61,779 nt of DNA. Origin: Sphingomonas echinoides. Lineage in GTDB: Bacteria > Pseudomonadota > Alphaproteobacteria > Sphingomonadales > Sphingomonadaceae. This document shows, piece by piece, positions 35,803 to 44,473 of the stretch. A program made the translations under genes and the position numbers. The stretch is from positions 1-61,779 of the forward strand of contig NZ_JAPYKK010000026.1 of the NCBI RefSeq assembly GCF_029623395.1. The letters run 5' to 3'. Under the pieces are notes generated by a model. It worked only from the letters and a program-made list of their open reading frames with translations, did not search any database and had not been told where the DNA came from. The first letter of the stretch is position 1, and every line of letters starts with the position of its first letter.

Positions 35803-37002
35803 ATGACGAGCGCCCAGGATGCGATCGCCGCTAATCCCGTCACCGTGACGCCAAAGACCGCGTATCTGGCAGAAATTGCGCTCGCTCTTGGCGGCTTTGC
35901 GCTCGGAACGGGTGAGTTTGCGTCGATGGGACTGCTACCCAACGTCGCAAATGACGTCCACGTCAGCGTTCCCATCGCCGGTCACATGATCAGCGCCTAT
36001 GCGCTCGGCGTCGTGGTGGGAGCGCCCCTGCTGACGGTGCTGTTTGCACGAGTCGGACGACGGGCGATGCTGATCGGCCTCATGATCTTTTTCGCGGTCG
36101 CCAATCTGCTGTGTGCGGTCGCCTCCAGCTATGCCCTCATCGTCGCCGCGCGGTTTCTCGCCGGACTGCCGCATGGTGCGTATTTCGGGATCGCCGCGCT
36201 GGTCGCCGCATCGCTGGTGCCGGTCGAGAAACGGGCGCAGGCCGTCGCACGGGTGATGCTTGGGTTGAGTTTTGCCAACATCGTTGGCGTCCCGTTTGCC
36301 ACTTGGGTCGGTCAGGCCGCGGGCTGGCGTGCGGCGTTTGGCGTCGTTGCGGTGATCGGCTTGGCAACCGCGATCCTGTGCCGGGTTGCGCTCAACCCCA
36401 CACCCGCGCCCGACAATGCGAGCCCGCTGACCGAACTCGGCGCGCTCAAGCGCGGCCAGATCTGGCTGACGCTCGGCATCGCCGCGATCGGGTTCGGCGG
36501 GGTCTTTGCGGTCTACAGCTATATCACCCCGCTGCTGACGGAAATCTCCGGCATGACCGAAGCGCGCGTGCCTTTGGTTCTGTCGGTCATCGGGATGGGG
36601 ATGGTCGCCGGGAGCCTGTTCGGCGGCTGGCTGGCCGATCGGGGCGTGATGCGCGCGATCTTCGTGACGCTGGCGCTCAACGTCGTTGCGCTTGGCCTGA
36701 TCCCTGTCACCGCGCCCTCGGTCATCGCAGTGACGGTCAATATGTTCTTCGTCGGTTTCGCGGCGTTGTCGATGGGGGCTCCATTGCAGACCCGCCTGAT
36801 GGATATCGCCGCCGATGCCCAGGCGCTTGCCGCCGCGCTCAACCACAGCGCGTTCAACATCGCCAACGCGCTTGGCGCATGGCTCGGCGGGGTCGCGATT
36901 GCGGCGGGGCTGGGTTGGACCTCGACCGGCGCGATCGGCGTTCTGCTGGCGCTCGGTGGCGTCGTGATTGCGGTCGCGGCGTGGAGGACGAGCAAGCGTT
37001 GA
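35803..37002 (+). CDS. MFS transporter, AraJ/sugar-efflux-like
   Basis: A 399-residue, 12-helix carrier with the early GEFASMGLLPNVANDVHVS segment and the loop-2/3 motif FARVGRRAMLIG, typical of the drug:H+ antiporter-1/AraJ (sugar efflux) group. Helices are regular through residue 395. The substrate is unknown; position after a glycan-type TBDR makes a sugar or sugar derivative plausible. ATG 35803 follows AAGGA by a usual distance. The longer frame from 35710 has no ribosome-binding site. Confidence 0.85.
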   Translation: MTSAQDAIAANPVTVTPKTAYLAEIALALGGFALGTGEFASMGLLPNVANDVHVSVPIAGHMISAYALGVVVGAPLLTVLFARVGRRAMLIGLMIFFAVANLLCAVASSYALIVAARFLAGLPHGAYFGIAALVAASLVPVEKRAQAVARVMLGLSFANIVGVPFATWVGQAAGWRAAFGVVAVIGLATAILCRVALNPTPAPDNASPLTELGALKRGQIWLTLGIAAIGFGGVFAVYSYITPLLTEISGMTEARVPLVLSVIGMGMVAGSLFGGWLADRGVMRAIFVTLALNVVALGLIPVTAPSVIAVTVNMFFVGFAALSMGAPLQTRLMDIAADAQALAAALNHSAFNIANALGAWLGGVAIAAGLGWTSTGAIGVLLALGGVVIAVAAWRTSKR

Positions 37003-37073
37003 TCGAGCGCTTGGACATACCGAGCGATCTGCGCTCAGGGAGAATAGGGCTAGCCCAACAATAAATCTTGCCG

Positions 37074-37088
37074 TGCTGCATTGCAGCA
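37074..37088. promoter_or_regulatory. Palindrome TGCTGCA-T-TGCAGCA upstream of the MarR gene
   Basis: A perfect inverted repeat with 7-bp arms and a single-base centre, 29 bp upstream of the MarR start used here. A likely binding site for the MarR protein or another dimeric regulator of the efflux operon. Confidence 0.45.
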
Positions 37089-37105
37089 TCGCGAAATCAT
37101 ATTAC

Positions 37106-37117
37106 TTAGCATGCTAA
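37106..37117. promoter_or_regulatory. Perfect 12-bp palindrome TTAGCATGCTAA overlapping the MarR start
   Basis: A fully symmetric site that ends on the A of the ATG at 37117. Its size suits MarR-family repressors, which commonly bind such sites at their own promoters, and binding here would block the start region of the operon. Confidence 0.5.
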
Positions 37118-37569
37118 TGATTCCTCCGCGATCCACTCTCGAGTCGTCCTACGCGCGCACCCTCCTGCCGCTTGCGCGGATGTGGCGGAAGGCGGCGGAT
37201 CGTGCGCTCAGCGGCATGGGGCTGTCCGCCTCGATCGGCTGGGCACTGATCCAGGTCGGTCGACTGGGGGACGACGTGCGCCAAACCGATCTGGCGAACG
37301 AGCTCGACGTCACGCAGGCCTCGCTGGTCCGGTCGGTCGACCAGATGGTCGAGGGGGGATGGGTTGAACGCCACCGCGATCCCGACGACGCGCGGGTCAG
37401 CCGGATCCGGCTGACGGCGCAAGGCCGTGCGCTGGTCACGACGATCGAAGCGACACTCGAAAGCCTGCGACGGACGATGCTCGACGGCGTCAGCGACGAA
37501 GACCTTTCGACCGCGCTCCGCGTCGCCGAGCGGGTCGGCGCGCGCTTCCAGCAAGGCCGCGCCCGATGA
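37117..37569 (+). CDS. MarR-family regulator heading an efflux operon
   Basis: A 150-residue winged-helix regulator. The recognition-helix region is QTDLANELDVTQASLVRSVDQMVEGGWVERH, followed by the wing DPDDARVSRIRLTAQGRAL, typical of MarR proteins that sense small aromatic compounds. The start is uncertain: ATGs at 37111 and 37117 both overlap the palindrome, and there is no clear ribosome-binding site. A leaderless or weakly translated start is possible. Its stop overlaps the FUSC gene as ATGA, so regulator and pump are coupled. Confidence 0.85.
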   Translation: MIPPRSTLESSYARTLLPLARMWRKAADRALSGMGLSASIGWALIQVGRLGDDVRQTDLANELDVTQASLVRSVDQMVEGGWVERHRDPDDARVSRIRLTAQGRALVTTIEATLESLRRTMLDGVSDEDLSTALRVAERVGARFQQGRAR

Positions 37570-39620
37570 TCGGGGCACGGTTCGGCAGCCGGGAAGCGCT
37601 GTTCGCAGTGAAATGCTTCGTCGCGGCGATCCTCGCTTATTACATCGCGCTGCGGATCGGTCTGACGCGTCCGTATTGGGCGGTGACGACGTCCTATATC
37701 GTCGCGCAGCCGCTTGCCGGCGCCGTGCTGTCCAAGGCGGTGTTCCGGGTCGCGGGCACGGTGCTCGGCGCGATCGCGGCGGTGGTGCTGGTGCCCAATC
37801 TGGTCAACGCGCCCGAACTGCTGTCGCTTGGGCTGGCGCTGTGGCTGGGGCTTTGCCTCTACATCTCGCTGCTCGACCGGACCCCGCGCGCCTATCTGTT
37901 CCTGCTGGCAGGGTATACCGCGAGCATCATCGGCTTTCCTTCCGTCGATGCGCCCGGTGCGATCTTCACGACGGCGGCGTTGCGCGTCCAGGAGATCACG
38001 ATCGGCATCCTGTGCGGGAGTTTGATCCACGGCCTGGTCTTCCCGCAGACCGTGACCGCGACCTTGCTGGCGCGGATCGACACGATCCTCGGCGACGCGG
38101 AACGCTGGTCGCGCGATTCGCTGGCGGGCGAGGCGGACGCCGCGCTCGACCGGGACCGTCGCCGCCTCGCGCTTGATATCAACGAGTTGCACCAGCTTTC
38201 CATCCATCTTCCGTTCGATACGGCACGGTTGCTGCCGCGCGTGCGCACGCTGCGCGCGCTCCAGGCCGAACTGTCGATGCTGCTGCCGCTCGCCAGCGCG
38301 GTCGACGACCGCATCGGGGAGTTGCTGCGCAGTGCCGACGCGCCGCGGCCCGAGGCGCTCGCGCTGATCGAGGACGTTCGCGACTGGTTGCGTGATCCGC
38401 CTTCCACCGCAGACCGCAGCGCGACCGCGGACGCCTTGATCGCGCGCGCCCGCGCGCTCGAACCGACCCCCGCGCCGTCGATGATCTGGCGTGATGCGCT
38501 CCGGCTCAGCTTGCTCGCGCGCCTCGCCGAGCTGATCGACGCGCATCGCAACGCGCGCGACCTGCGCGACCAGATGCGCTCGCCGTCGCGCGCGCCCGTA
38601 ACGCCGGGGGTCGCTGCGTTGCTCAAGCGCACTGCGCGGCGTCCGCTCCATCGCGATCGCGGGATTGCCGTGCGCGCGGCTGGCGGGACGGTTGCGACGA
38701 TCCTGCTCGGCTGCGCTTTCTGGATCGGGACGGGCTGGTCGGACGGGGCGGGGGCCGTACTGATCGCAGGGGTCTGCTGCGCGTTGTTCGGCAATAGCGA
38801 CGATCCCGCACCCGCGATCATGGCGTTCTTCTACGGAACGATCCTCGGGCTTGCCGTGGCCGCCGTCTATGCGTTCGCGATCCTGCCGCGCGTAACCGAC
38901 TTCGTTACGCTCGCCGCGGTCCTTGCACCGCCGATGCTTCTCGGCGGAATGTTCCTCGCACGTCCGTCGACTTTGCTGATCACGCTCGGCGCATTGCTTG
39001 GCGGGCTCAACACGGTCGGTCTTAACGATCGCTTCGGGGGGAGCTTCGATGCGTTTCTCAACGGCGGGATTTCGCAGCTGGTGGGGACGTTCTTCGCGGT
39101 CGTCACCGTCGGCCTGTTCCAGACGATCGGCGCGGATACCAGCGCGCGCCGCCTTATCCGCGCGGGCTGGCGCGAGCTCGCGGCCCGCAGCGATTTGCGC
39201 GGGCAGCCCGATGCGGCCGGATGGGTCGCGCGGATGCTCGACCGGATCGGGCTGCTCGCGCCGCGCCTCGCGCTGCAGGGCGAGGATCCGGGGAAGCCGC
39301 TGCTCGATGCGCTCGCCGATCTGCGCGTCGGCGTCGCGGTCGGCGAGTTGCGGCAGCTACGGCTCGATGGATCGGAGACCGAAGACGCCCTGATCACCCC
39401 GGTGCTGCGCGGCGTGGGCACGCATTACCGCGCCTTGCGACCGAACGAGCCCGCGCCCCCGGAACCGGACCTGCTCGCGGGGATCGATCGCGCGCTGACC
39501 GGTTTCGGGGCGAGCCTGCCGGAGCGGCGTCGCAGTGGCGTGCTCGCGCTGACGTCGCTGCGCCGCAACCTGTTCCCGCAGGCGCTTGCCTATCAACCGG
39601 GCGTGGAGGTGACGACATGA
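37566..39620 (+). CDS. FUSC-family inner-membrane exporter (AaeB-like)
   Basis: A 684-residue protein with two sets of hydrophobic helices (about residues 10-160 and 360-520), each followed by a cytosolic helical part. This is the duplicated layout of FUSC/AaeB aromatic-acid exporters. The RPYWAVTTSYIVAQPLAGAVLSKAVFRVAGT stretch is a family hallmark. With DUF1656 (AaeX-like) and an HlyD adaptor following directly, it matches the aaeXAB set of p-hydroxybenzoate efflux. The substrate here is unproven. Its start and stop both form ATGA overlaps with the neighbours. Confidence 0.87.
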   Translation: MIGARFGSREALFAVKCFVAAILAYYIALRIGLTRPYWAVTTSYIVAQPLAGAVLSKAVFRVAGTVLGAIAAVVLVPNLVNAPELLSLGLALWLGLCLYISLLDRTPRAYLFLLAGYTASIIGFPSVDAPGAIFTTAALRVQEITIGILCGSLIHGLVFPQTVTATLLARIDTILGDAERWSRDSLAGEADAALDRDRRRLALDINELHQLSIHLPFDTARLLPRVRTLRALQAELSMLLPLASAVDDRIGELLRSADAPRPEALALIEDVRDWLRDPPSTADRSATADALIARARALEPTPAPSMIWRDALRLSLLARLAELIDAHRNARDLRDQMRSPSRAPVTPGVAALLKRTARRPLHRDRGIAVRAAGGTVATILLGCAFWIGTGWSDGAGAVLIAGVCCALFGNSDDPAPAIMAFFYGTILGLAVAAVYAFAILPRVTDFVTLAAVLAPPMLLGGMFLARPSTLLITLGALLGGLNTVGLNDRFGGSFDAFLNGGISQLVGTFFAVVTVGLFQTIGADTSARRLIRAGWRELAARSDLRGQPDAAGWVARMLDRIGLLAPRLALQGEDPGKPLLDALADLRVGVAVGELRQLRLDGSETEDALITPVLRGVGTHYRALRPNEPAPPEPDLLAGIDRALTGFGASLPERRRSGVLALTSLRRNLFPQALAYQPGVEVTT

Positions 39621-39823
39621 TCGGTGAAGTCTCGATCGGTGGCGTGTTCCTGCCGACCATCCTGTTGCTGGGCGTTGCGGCCTTGCTGCTGACCGGCGTG
39701 GTGTCGCGCCTGCTCGGCTTTGCCGGGGTGTACCGCCTGGTCGCCTATCGACCGCTCGTCGACGTCGCCTTGTTCATCCTTCTCCTCGGGCTGCTTGCCC
39801 TGCTGACCGGACTTTCCGCATGA
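39617..39823 (+). CDS. DUF1656 (AaeX-like) small membrane protein
   Basis: A 68-residue protein with two transmembrane helices (about residues 12-30 and 45-65) and the EVSIGGVFLP start and AYRPLVDVALF segment of the DUF1656/AaeX family. These small proteins accompany FUSC exporters and HlyD adaptors; their job is not established. ATG 39617 overlaps the FUSC stop (ATGA) and its own stop overlaps the adaptor start. Confidence 0.88.
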   Translation: MIGEVSIGGVFLPTILLLGVAALLLTGVVSRLLGFAGVYRLVAYRPLVDVALFILLLGLLALLTGLSA

Positions 39824-40725
39824 CCTCCGCCCGCCTGAAATCGCTGATCGCCCCGCTTGGCCGGTCCGCCGTCACCCTGATCATCGTCGCGCTCGCGGTG
39901 CTGGTCGCGATCTGGCTGTGGCGGCGGTACGAGACCGATCCGTGGACACGCGACGGCCGCATTCGCGCGGACATCGTGCGCGTGACGCCCGACGTCGCGG
40001 GGCTGGTGACGCAAGTCGCGGTCCATGACAATCAGGCGGTCAAGCCCGGCGACGTGCTGTTCGTGGTCGATCGCCCGCGCTTTGAACTGACGCTCGCGCA
40101 ATCCGACGCGTCGATAGCGAGCGCTCGTGCGACGCTGCTGCAGGCACGGCGCGAGGCGCAACGCGATCTCGCGCTCGGCGATCTGGTCGCGAAGGAAACG
40201 CACGAACAGAATGTCGCGCGCGTCGCCACCGCGTCGGCGGCGCTGGCGCAGGCGCAGAGCGCGCGCTCGACCGCCGCGCTCAATCTCGCGCGGACGACGG
40301 TGCGTGCGACGGTGCACGGGATCGTCACCAACCTCGATCTCCACCCCGGCGACTATATCGCGGCAGGCGCGCAGGCGATGGCGCTGGTCGACACCGACTC
40401 GCTTCGCGTCGAGGGGTATTTCGAGGAGACCAAGCTCGGCGGGATCCACCTCGGCGATCCGGTCATCGTCCATCTGATGGGCGAGCCGCGTGCGTTGCAC
40501 GGGCGCGTCGACAGCATCGCCGCCGGGATCAACGACAGCGAGCGGACCAACACGTCCAACCTGTTGCCCAACGTCAACCCGACCTTCAGCTGGGTCCGGC
40601 TGGCGCAGCGCATTCCGGTGCGGGTCAAGCTGGGTCAAGTCCCGGCGGGCATCCCGCTGATCGTCGGGCGGACCGCGACGGTGACGGTCGAGCAGAAGGC
40701 CGGTCAGCCGGTGGTGGTGGCATGA
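39820..40725 (+). CDS. HlyD-family efflux adaptor (AaeA-like)
   Basis: A 301-residue periplasmic adaptor with one transmembrane helix (about residues 14-34, TLIIVALAVLVAIWLW). The family motif PWTRDGRIRADIVRVTPDVAGLV, a short hairpin coiled coil (about 85-155), the second lipoyl half (TTVRATVHGIVTNLDLHPGDY) and a beta-barrel follow. It should bridge the FUSC pump, and perhaps the MFS pump at the end of the operon, to the outer-membrane channel. Both ends are ATGA-coupled. Confidence 0.9.
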   Translation: MTSARLKSLIAPLGRSAVTLIIVALAVLVAIWLWRRYETDPWTRDGRIRADIVRVTPDVAGLVTQVAVHDNQAVKPGDVLFVVDRPRFELTLAQSDASIASARATLLQARREAQRDLALGDLVAKETHEQNVARVATASAALAQAQSARSTAALNLARTTVRATVHGIVTNLDLHPGDYIAAGAQAMALVDTDSLRVEGYFEETKLGGIHLGDPVIVHLMGEPRALHGRVDSIAAGINDSERTNTSNLLPNVNPTFSWVRLAQRIPVRVKLGQVPAGIPLIVGRTATVTVEQKAGQPVVVA

Positions 40726-42143
40726 CGGGCTTTCGGACCGCACCGCGCAGGACGCTGCCCGCGCTGATCGCGCTGGCGCTGGCGGGGTGCACCACCGCGG
40801 GGCCGAACTATGCGCTTCCGGAGGCGGCAGTGGTCAATCGCCCGTCCGCGCAGAACAGCTTTGACAGCGGGCACGAGAAGGTGTTCGCCGACGTGCCGCT
40901 GCCCGATCGCTGGTGGCAGCTTTACGGCGACGCGCGGCTCGACGGTTTCGTCACCGAGGCGCTGGCCGCGAACACGGATCTGCGCGCGGCGGATGCGAAC
41001 CTGCGCCGCGCGGACGCGGTGGTCGCGGAGGTCGCGGCGGGGCGGACGCTGTCGACGCTGCTGGGTGGCGGAACCTCGGTCGATCGCCTGACGACGACCG
41101 GCGGGTCGCTGCCGGGTACGCTCGATTACAACCTCGGCATTTCGCTCGCCTATCCGCTCGACCTGTCGGGGCGGATCCGGCGCGGGATCGAGGCGGCGCA
41201 GGGCGATGCGGAGGCCGTCGCCGCCGCCCGCGACACGGTCCGCGTGACCGTCGCCGCGGAGACCGCGCGCAGCTACGCCGCCGCCTGCACCGCCAACATG
41301 GTGCTTGCCGCTAACAACCGGATCCTCGCGCTGCAACGCCGGACGCTCGTCGTAACACAGCGGTTGCAGCGCGGCGGTCGCGGCACCGCGTTCGACGTTA
41401 CCCGCGCGCGCTCGGCAGTCGAGCAGAGCGCGGCGCTGATCCCGACGCAGGTCGCGACCCGCACCGCCGCGCTATACCGGCTCGCGACGCTGATGGGTCG
41501 CACGCCCGCGGATTACCCGCGTGACGTCGCGACCTGCGCGCGGCCGCCCGCGCTTAACCGCCCGCTGCCGATCGGTGACGGCGCGGCGTTGATCCGCCGC
41601 CGCCCCGATATCCGCGGCGCCGAACGCACGCTCGCCGCCGCGACCGCGCGGATCGGCGTAGCGACGGCGAACCTGTATCCGCAGGTGAGCCTGAGCGGCT
41701 CGGCGGGCTTCACCGGCCCGGTATCGGCTTTGGGGTCGGGCAACGCCTTCCACCTCGGGCTGGGGCCGCTGATCAGCTGGAGCTTCCCCAACCGTCCGGT
41801 CGTCCGTGCGCAGATCGCGCAGGCGGGCGCGTCCGCCGACCAGGCGCTGGCGCAGTTCGATTCGACCACGCTCGAGGCGCTGCGCCAGACCGAGACGGCG
41901 TTGTCGGCCTATGCACGCGAGGCCGACCGCAATGCGGCGCTGTCACGCGCGCAGGCGAGTGCGGCGACCGCGGCGGATCAAGCGGGGCGGCTTTACCGCT
42001 TCGGGCGGACCGACTTCCTGTCGCTGCTGACCGCGCAGGCCGCGCTGACCACGGCGCAGGCCAATCTCGCAGCGTCCGACGCCTTGTTGGTCGATCGCCA
42101 GGTCGACGTGTTCAAGGCGCTCGGCGGGGGGTGGCAGGCATGA
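40722..42143 (+). CDS. Outer-membrane efflux lipoprotein (NodT/OprM-like)
   Basis: A 473-residue channel protein. It begins with a lipoprotein signal ending in the lipobox LAGC (C23), then GPNYALPEA, a common start of NodT-type channels. Two repeated helical-beta halves follow, including PLPDRWWQLYGDARLDGFVTEAL and RRRPDIRGAERTLAAATARIGVATANLYPQVSL, which are conserved in RND-type outer-membrane factors. It completes the trans-envelope efflux route of this operon. Both ends form ATGA overlaps. Confidence 0.92.
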   Translation: MTGFRTAPRRTLPALIALALAGCTTAGPNYALPEAAVVNRPSAQNSFDSGHEKVFADVPLPDRWWQLYGDARLDGFVTEALAANTDLRAADANLRRADAVVAEVAAGRTLSTLLGGGTSVDRLTTTGGSLPGTLDYNLGISLAYPLDLSGRIRRGIEAAQGDAEAVAAARDTVRVTVAAETARSYAAACTANMVLAANNRILALQRRTLVVTQRLQRGGRGTAFDVTRARSAVEQSAALIPTQVATRTAALYRLATLMGRTPADYPRDVATCARPPALNRPLPIGDGAALIRRRPDIRGAERTLAAATARIGVATANLYPQVSLSGSAGFTGPVSALGSGNAFHLGLGPLISWSFPNRPVVRAQIAQAGASADQALAQFDSTTLEALRQTETALSAYAREADRNAALSRAQASAATAADQAGRLYRFGRTDFLSLLTAQAALTTAQANLAASDALLVDRQVDVFKALGGGWQA

Positions 42144-43639
42144 GGCTGCGGCGCCGCGGGCTGGCCGCGATCAACAGTGAAATCCGCGACGGTATTCTGC
42201 CTGCCGCTGGCACGATCGCGCAGGTCGCGAAGGAACCGGGCACCGTCCCACACACGCCGCGCAACTACCGCGTCACCGCACTGATCATCGCTTGCGCGTT
42301 GTTCATGGAGCAAATGGACGCGACCGTGCTCGCCACCGCCTTGCCGACAATGGCGCGCGATTTCGGCGTTCCTGCGACCAGCATGGGGTCGGCGCTCACC
42401 TCCTATCTGCTCGCGCTGGCGATCTTCATCCCGGCGAGCGGGCGGCTTGCGGACCGGTTCGGATCGCGCACCGTGTTTCGCGCGGCGATCCTGATCTTCG
42501 TCGGCGGATCGATGCTGTGCGGGTTCGCCACCAGCCTGCCGTTCATGATGGCGGCGCGCTTCCTGCAAGGGCTGGGCGGCGCGATGATGATCCCGATCGG
42601 ACGGCTCGTCCTGCTGCGCAGCGTCGCCAAGGAGGATATGGTCCAGGCGATGTCGTGGCTGATCATGCCCGCGCTGATCGGCCCGATCCTCGGGCCACCG
42701 GTGGGCGGTGCGATCGTCACCTATCTCGACTGGCGCTGGATCTTCTATCTCAACGTGCCGATCGGGTTGCTCGGCGTAGTGCTGGTGACGCGCTACATTG
42801 GGAACGTGCGGGAGGATCGCCCTGCGAAATTCGACGTTCCCGGGTTCCTGCTGTCGGGCGTGTCGCTCGGCTGCCTGTTGTTCGGGTTCGAAATGACGAG
42901 CCGGACTGGGGAATTGGCGCAGGCGCTGATCCTGATCGGGATCGGGTTGGTCTCCGGCATCCTGTATATCCGCCACGCCAAGCGCCGGGCGGACCCGATC
43001 CTCGACCTGTCGCTGATGCGGATCCCGTCGTTCCGCCTGTCGGTGATCGGCGGGTCGCTGACGCGCATCACGCAGGGCGCGCAGCCGTTCCTGCTGCCGA
43101 TGATGCTGCAACTGGGGTTCGGGATGACCGCGGCGGCGAGTGGGGCGATCACCGTGGCGGGGGCGATCGGCTCGCTGTGCATGAAGGGGCTGGCCCCACG
43201 CCTGCTGCGGCGGTTCGGCTTTCGCAACAGCCTGATCGTCGGGGGGATCGGTGCGAGCGCGGGCTATGCGGTGTGCGGGCTGTTCCGGCCCGACTGGCCG
43301 ATCCCGGCGATCTTCGGCGTGCTGATGCTGTCGGGCTTCTTCATGTCGTTCCAGTTCTCGGCCTATAACACGATCGCCTATGACGAGATTCCGTCGACCC
43401 GGATGAGCAGCGCGACCAGTTTCTACGCGACGTTCCAGCAGTTGATGCTGTCGCTCGGCATCTGCGTCGGCGCGGCGTCGCTCCATGTCGGGATGCTGGG
43501 GTCGGGACGGGGGACGCCGGTGCTCAGCGACTTTTCGCTGGCATTCTTCGTGGTCACCGCGGTCTCCGCCTCCGCGACGATATGGAACCGACGCTTCGCG
43601 CGCGATGCGGGGTCAGAACTCAGCGGGCATCACGCGTAA
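42140..43639 (+). CDS. DHA2-family MFS efflux transporter (EmrB-like)
   Basis: A 499-residue carrier with about 14 helices. The first helix contains MEQMDATVLATALPTMARDF, the DHA2 family signature. RLADRFGSRTVFRAAILIF (motif A) and the WLIMPALIGPILGPPVGG segment (motif C-like) also fit. EmrB-like pumps use an HlyD adaptor and a TolC/NodT channel, both encoded just upstream. ATG 42140 overlaps the channel's stop as ATGA; a GTG at 42131 is an alternative. It is the last gene of the operon. Confidence 0.9.
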   Translation: MRLRRRGLAAINSEIRDGILPAAGTIAQVAKEPGTVPHTPRNYRVTALIIACALFMEQMDATVLATALPTMARDFGVPATSMGSALTSYLLALAIFIPASGRLADRFGSRTVFRAAILIFVGGSMLCGFATSLPFMMAARFLQGLGGAMMIPIGRLVLLRSVAKEDMVQAMSWLIMPALIGPILGPPVGGAIVTYLDWRWIFYLNVPIGLLGVVLVTRYIGNVREDRPAKFDVPGFLLSGVSLGCLLFGFEMTSRTGELAQALILIGIGLVSGILYIRHAKRRADPILDLSLMRIPSFRLSVIGGSLTRITQGAQPFLLPMMLQLGFGMTAAASGAITVAGAIGSLCMKGLAPRLLRRFGFRNSLIVGGIGASAGYAVCGLFRPDWPIPAIFGVLMLSGFFMSFQFSAYNTIAYDEIPSTRMSSATSFYATFQQLMLSLGICVGAASLHVGMLGSGRGTPVLSDFSLAFFVVTAVSASATIWNRRFARDAGSELSGHHA

Positions 43640-43749
43640 GGTCGGTGGTTCGACCCAAGTTGCCGACACTCCGCGCGTCCGGCCCGCTTACCAGCTTCGG
43701 ACGTTCGTTCCGGTGCGCACTACAGCCGCTGAAGATCGGGGGCGCTCGT

Positions 43750-44160
43750 TCACCGGCAGGTGTCGATCGGCCCCGCCGCCCCGGCCTTGGAGCACAATAG
43801 AATCGGCGTCGCCTCGATCAACTTCAACGACTTTATCATCCGTTCGGTCAGCGTTTTATACTTCAAGAAATGCGGCGATCTGATGTGCGCCTCATAGGCG
43901 GCCTGATCCGCGTAGACCTCTAGCAGGCGGATATGGGTCGGCTCGGTCGCGATCGCGGCGGAGTGCAGCATGAGTACGCCGGGCTCGAGCCGCACCGACG
44001 CTTCCTGCTCCTCGGCCAGAAGGGTCTTGTAGGCGGCGAGTTGGCCGGGATCGATCTCGATCTCGGCGATCCGAACCTTCGGTGGCGCGTTGGCGGCGTT
44101 CGCGTCGGTGGCTGAAAGGGGCAGGATCGTAGCGGCGATGGCCATCAGGATTTTCCTCAT
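43750..44160 (-). CDS. Exported antibiotic-biosynthesis-monooxygenase-fold protein
   Basis: A 136-residue protein with a signal peptide (cleavage near SATDANAAN) and a single ABM-type ferredoxin-like domain. The strand IAEIEIDPGQLAAYKTLLAEE, the central GVLMLHSAAI, the HIRLLEVYADQAAYEAHIRSPHF segment and the helix YKTLTERMI are typical. Most family members are cytosolic; export is unusual. The C-terminus has two cysteines. It may be a periplasmic quinol or heme-related enzyme, but this cannot be decided. The ATG at 44160 gives the signal peptide. Confidence 0.75.
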   Translation of the reverse strand: MRKILMAIAATILPLSATDANAANAPPKVRIAEIEIDPGQLAAYKTLLAEEQEASVRLEPGVLMLHSAAIATEPTHIRLLEVYADQAAYEAHIRSPHFLKYKTLTERMIKSLKLIEATPILLCSKAGAAGPIDTCR

Positions 44161-44473
44161 CGCAACGTTTCCCGTCCACTCTGACACGCGTCGATGTCGT
44201 TGCGTAGGCACACCATTGAGCCGCTACGATGCCATCGGACACGGCATTGCGCCAGCCTCACTCGCTACCTTCGCCCGCCGCGCGACATGAACAAGGTTCC
44301 GACGACTGCGCCCGGCGCCCAGGAGTCACCAAGCCGAGTCCCGCCACGGTGCAACAATCCTATGCTCTCGACGCGCTCGCTCACCCCCAAGCGCAACGGC
44401 AGCATTCGGGCGGCTCGGGTCGCGGTGGCGGCGTCTGTCCCGGTGGGATGCGCCGCCACGATGACGGCTGTCC
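44161..44473. other. Intergenic region before the ABM-fold gene
   Basis: 313 bp between two minus-strand genes, without a supported frame. It should contain the promoter of the exported ABM protein and the end of the TBDR transcript; I saw no clear terminator or palindrome. Confidence 0.45.
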
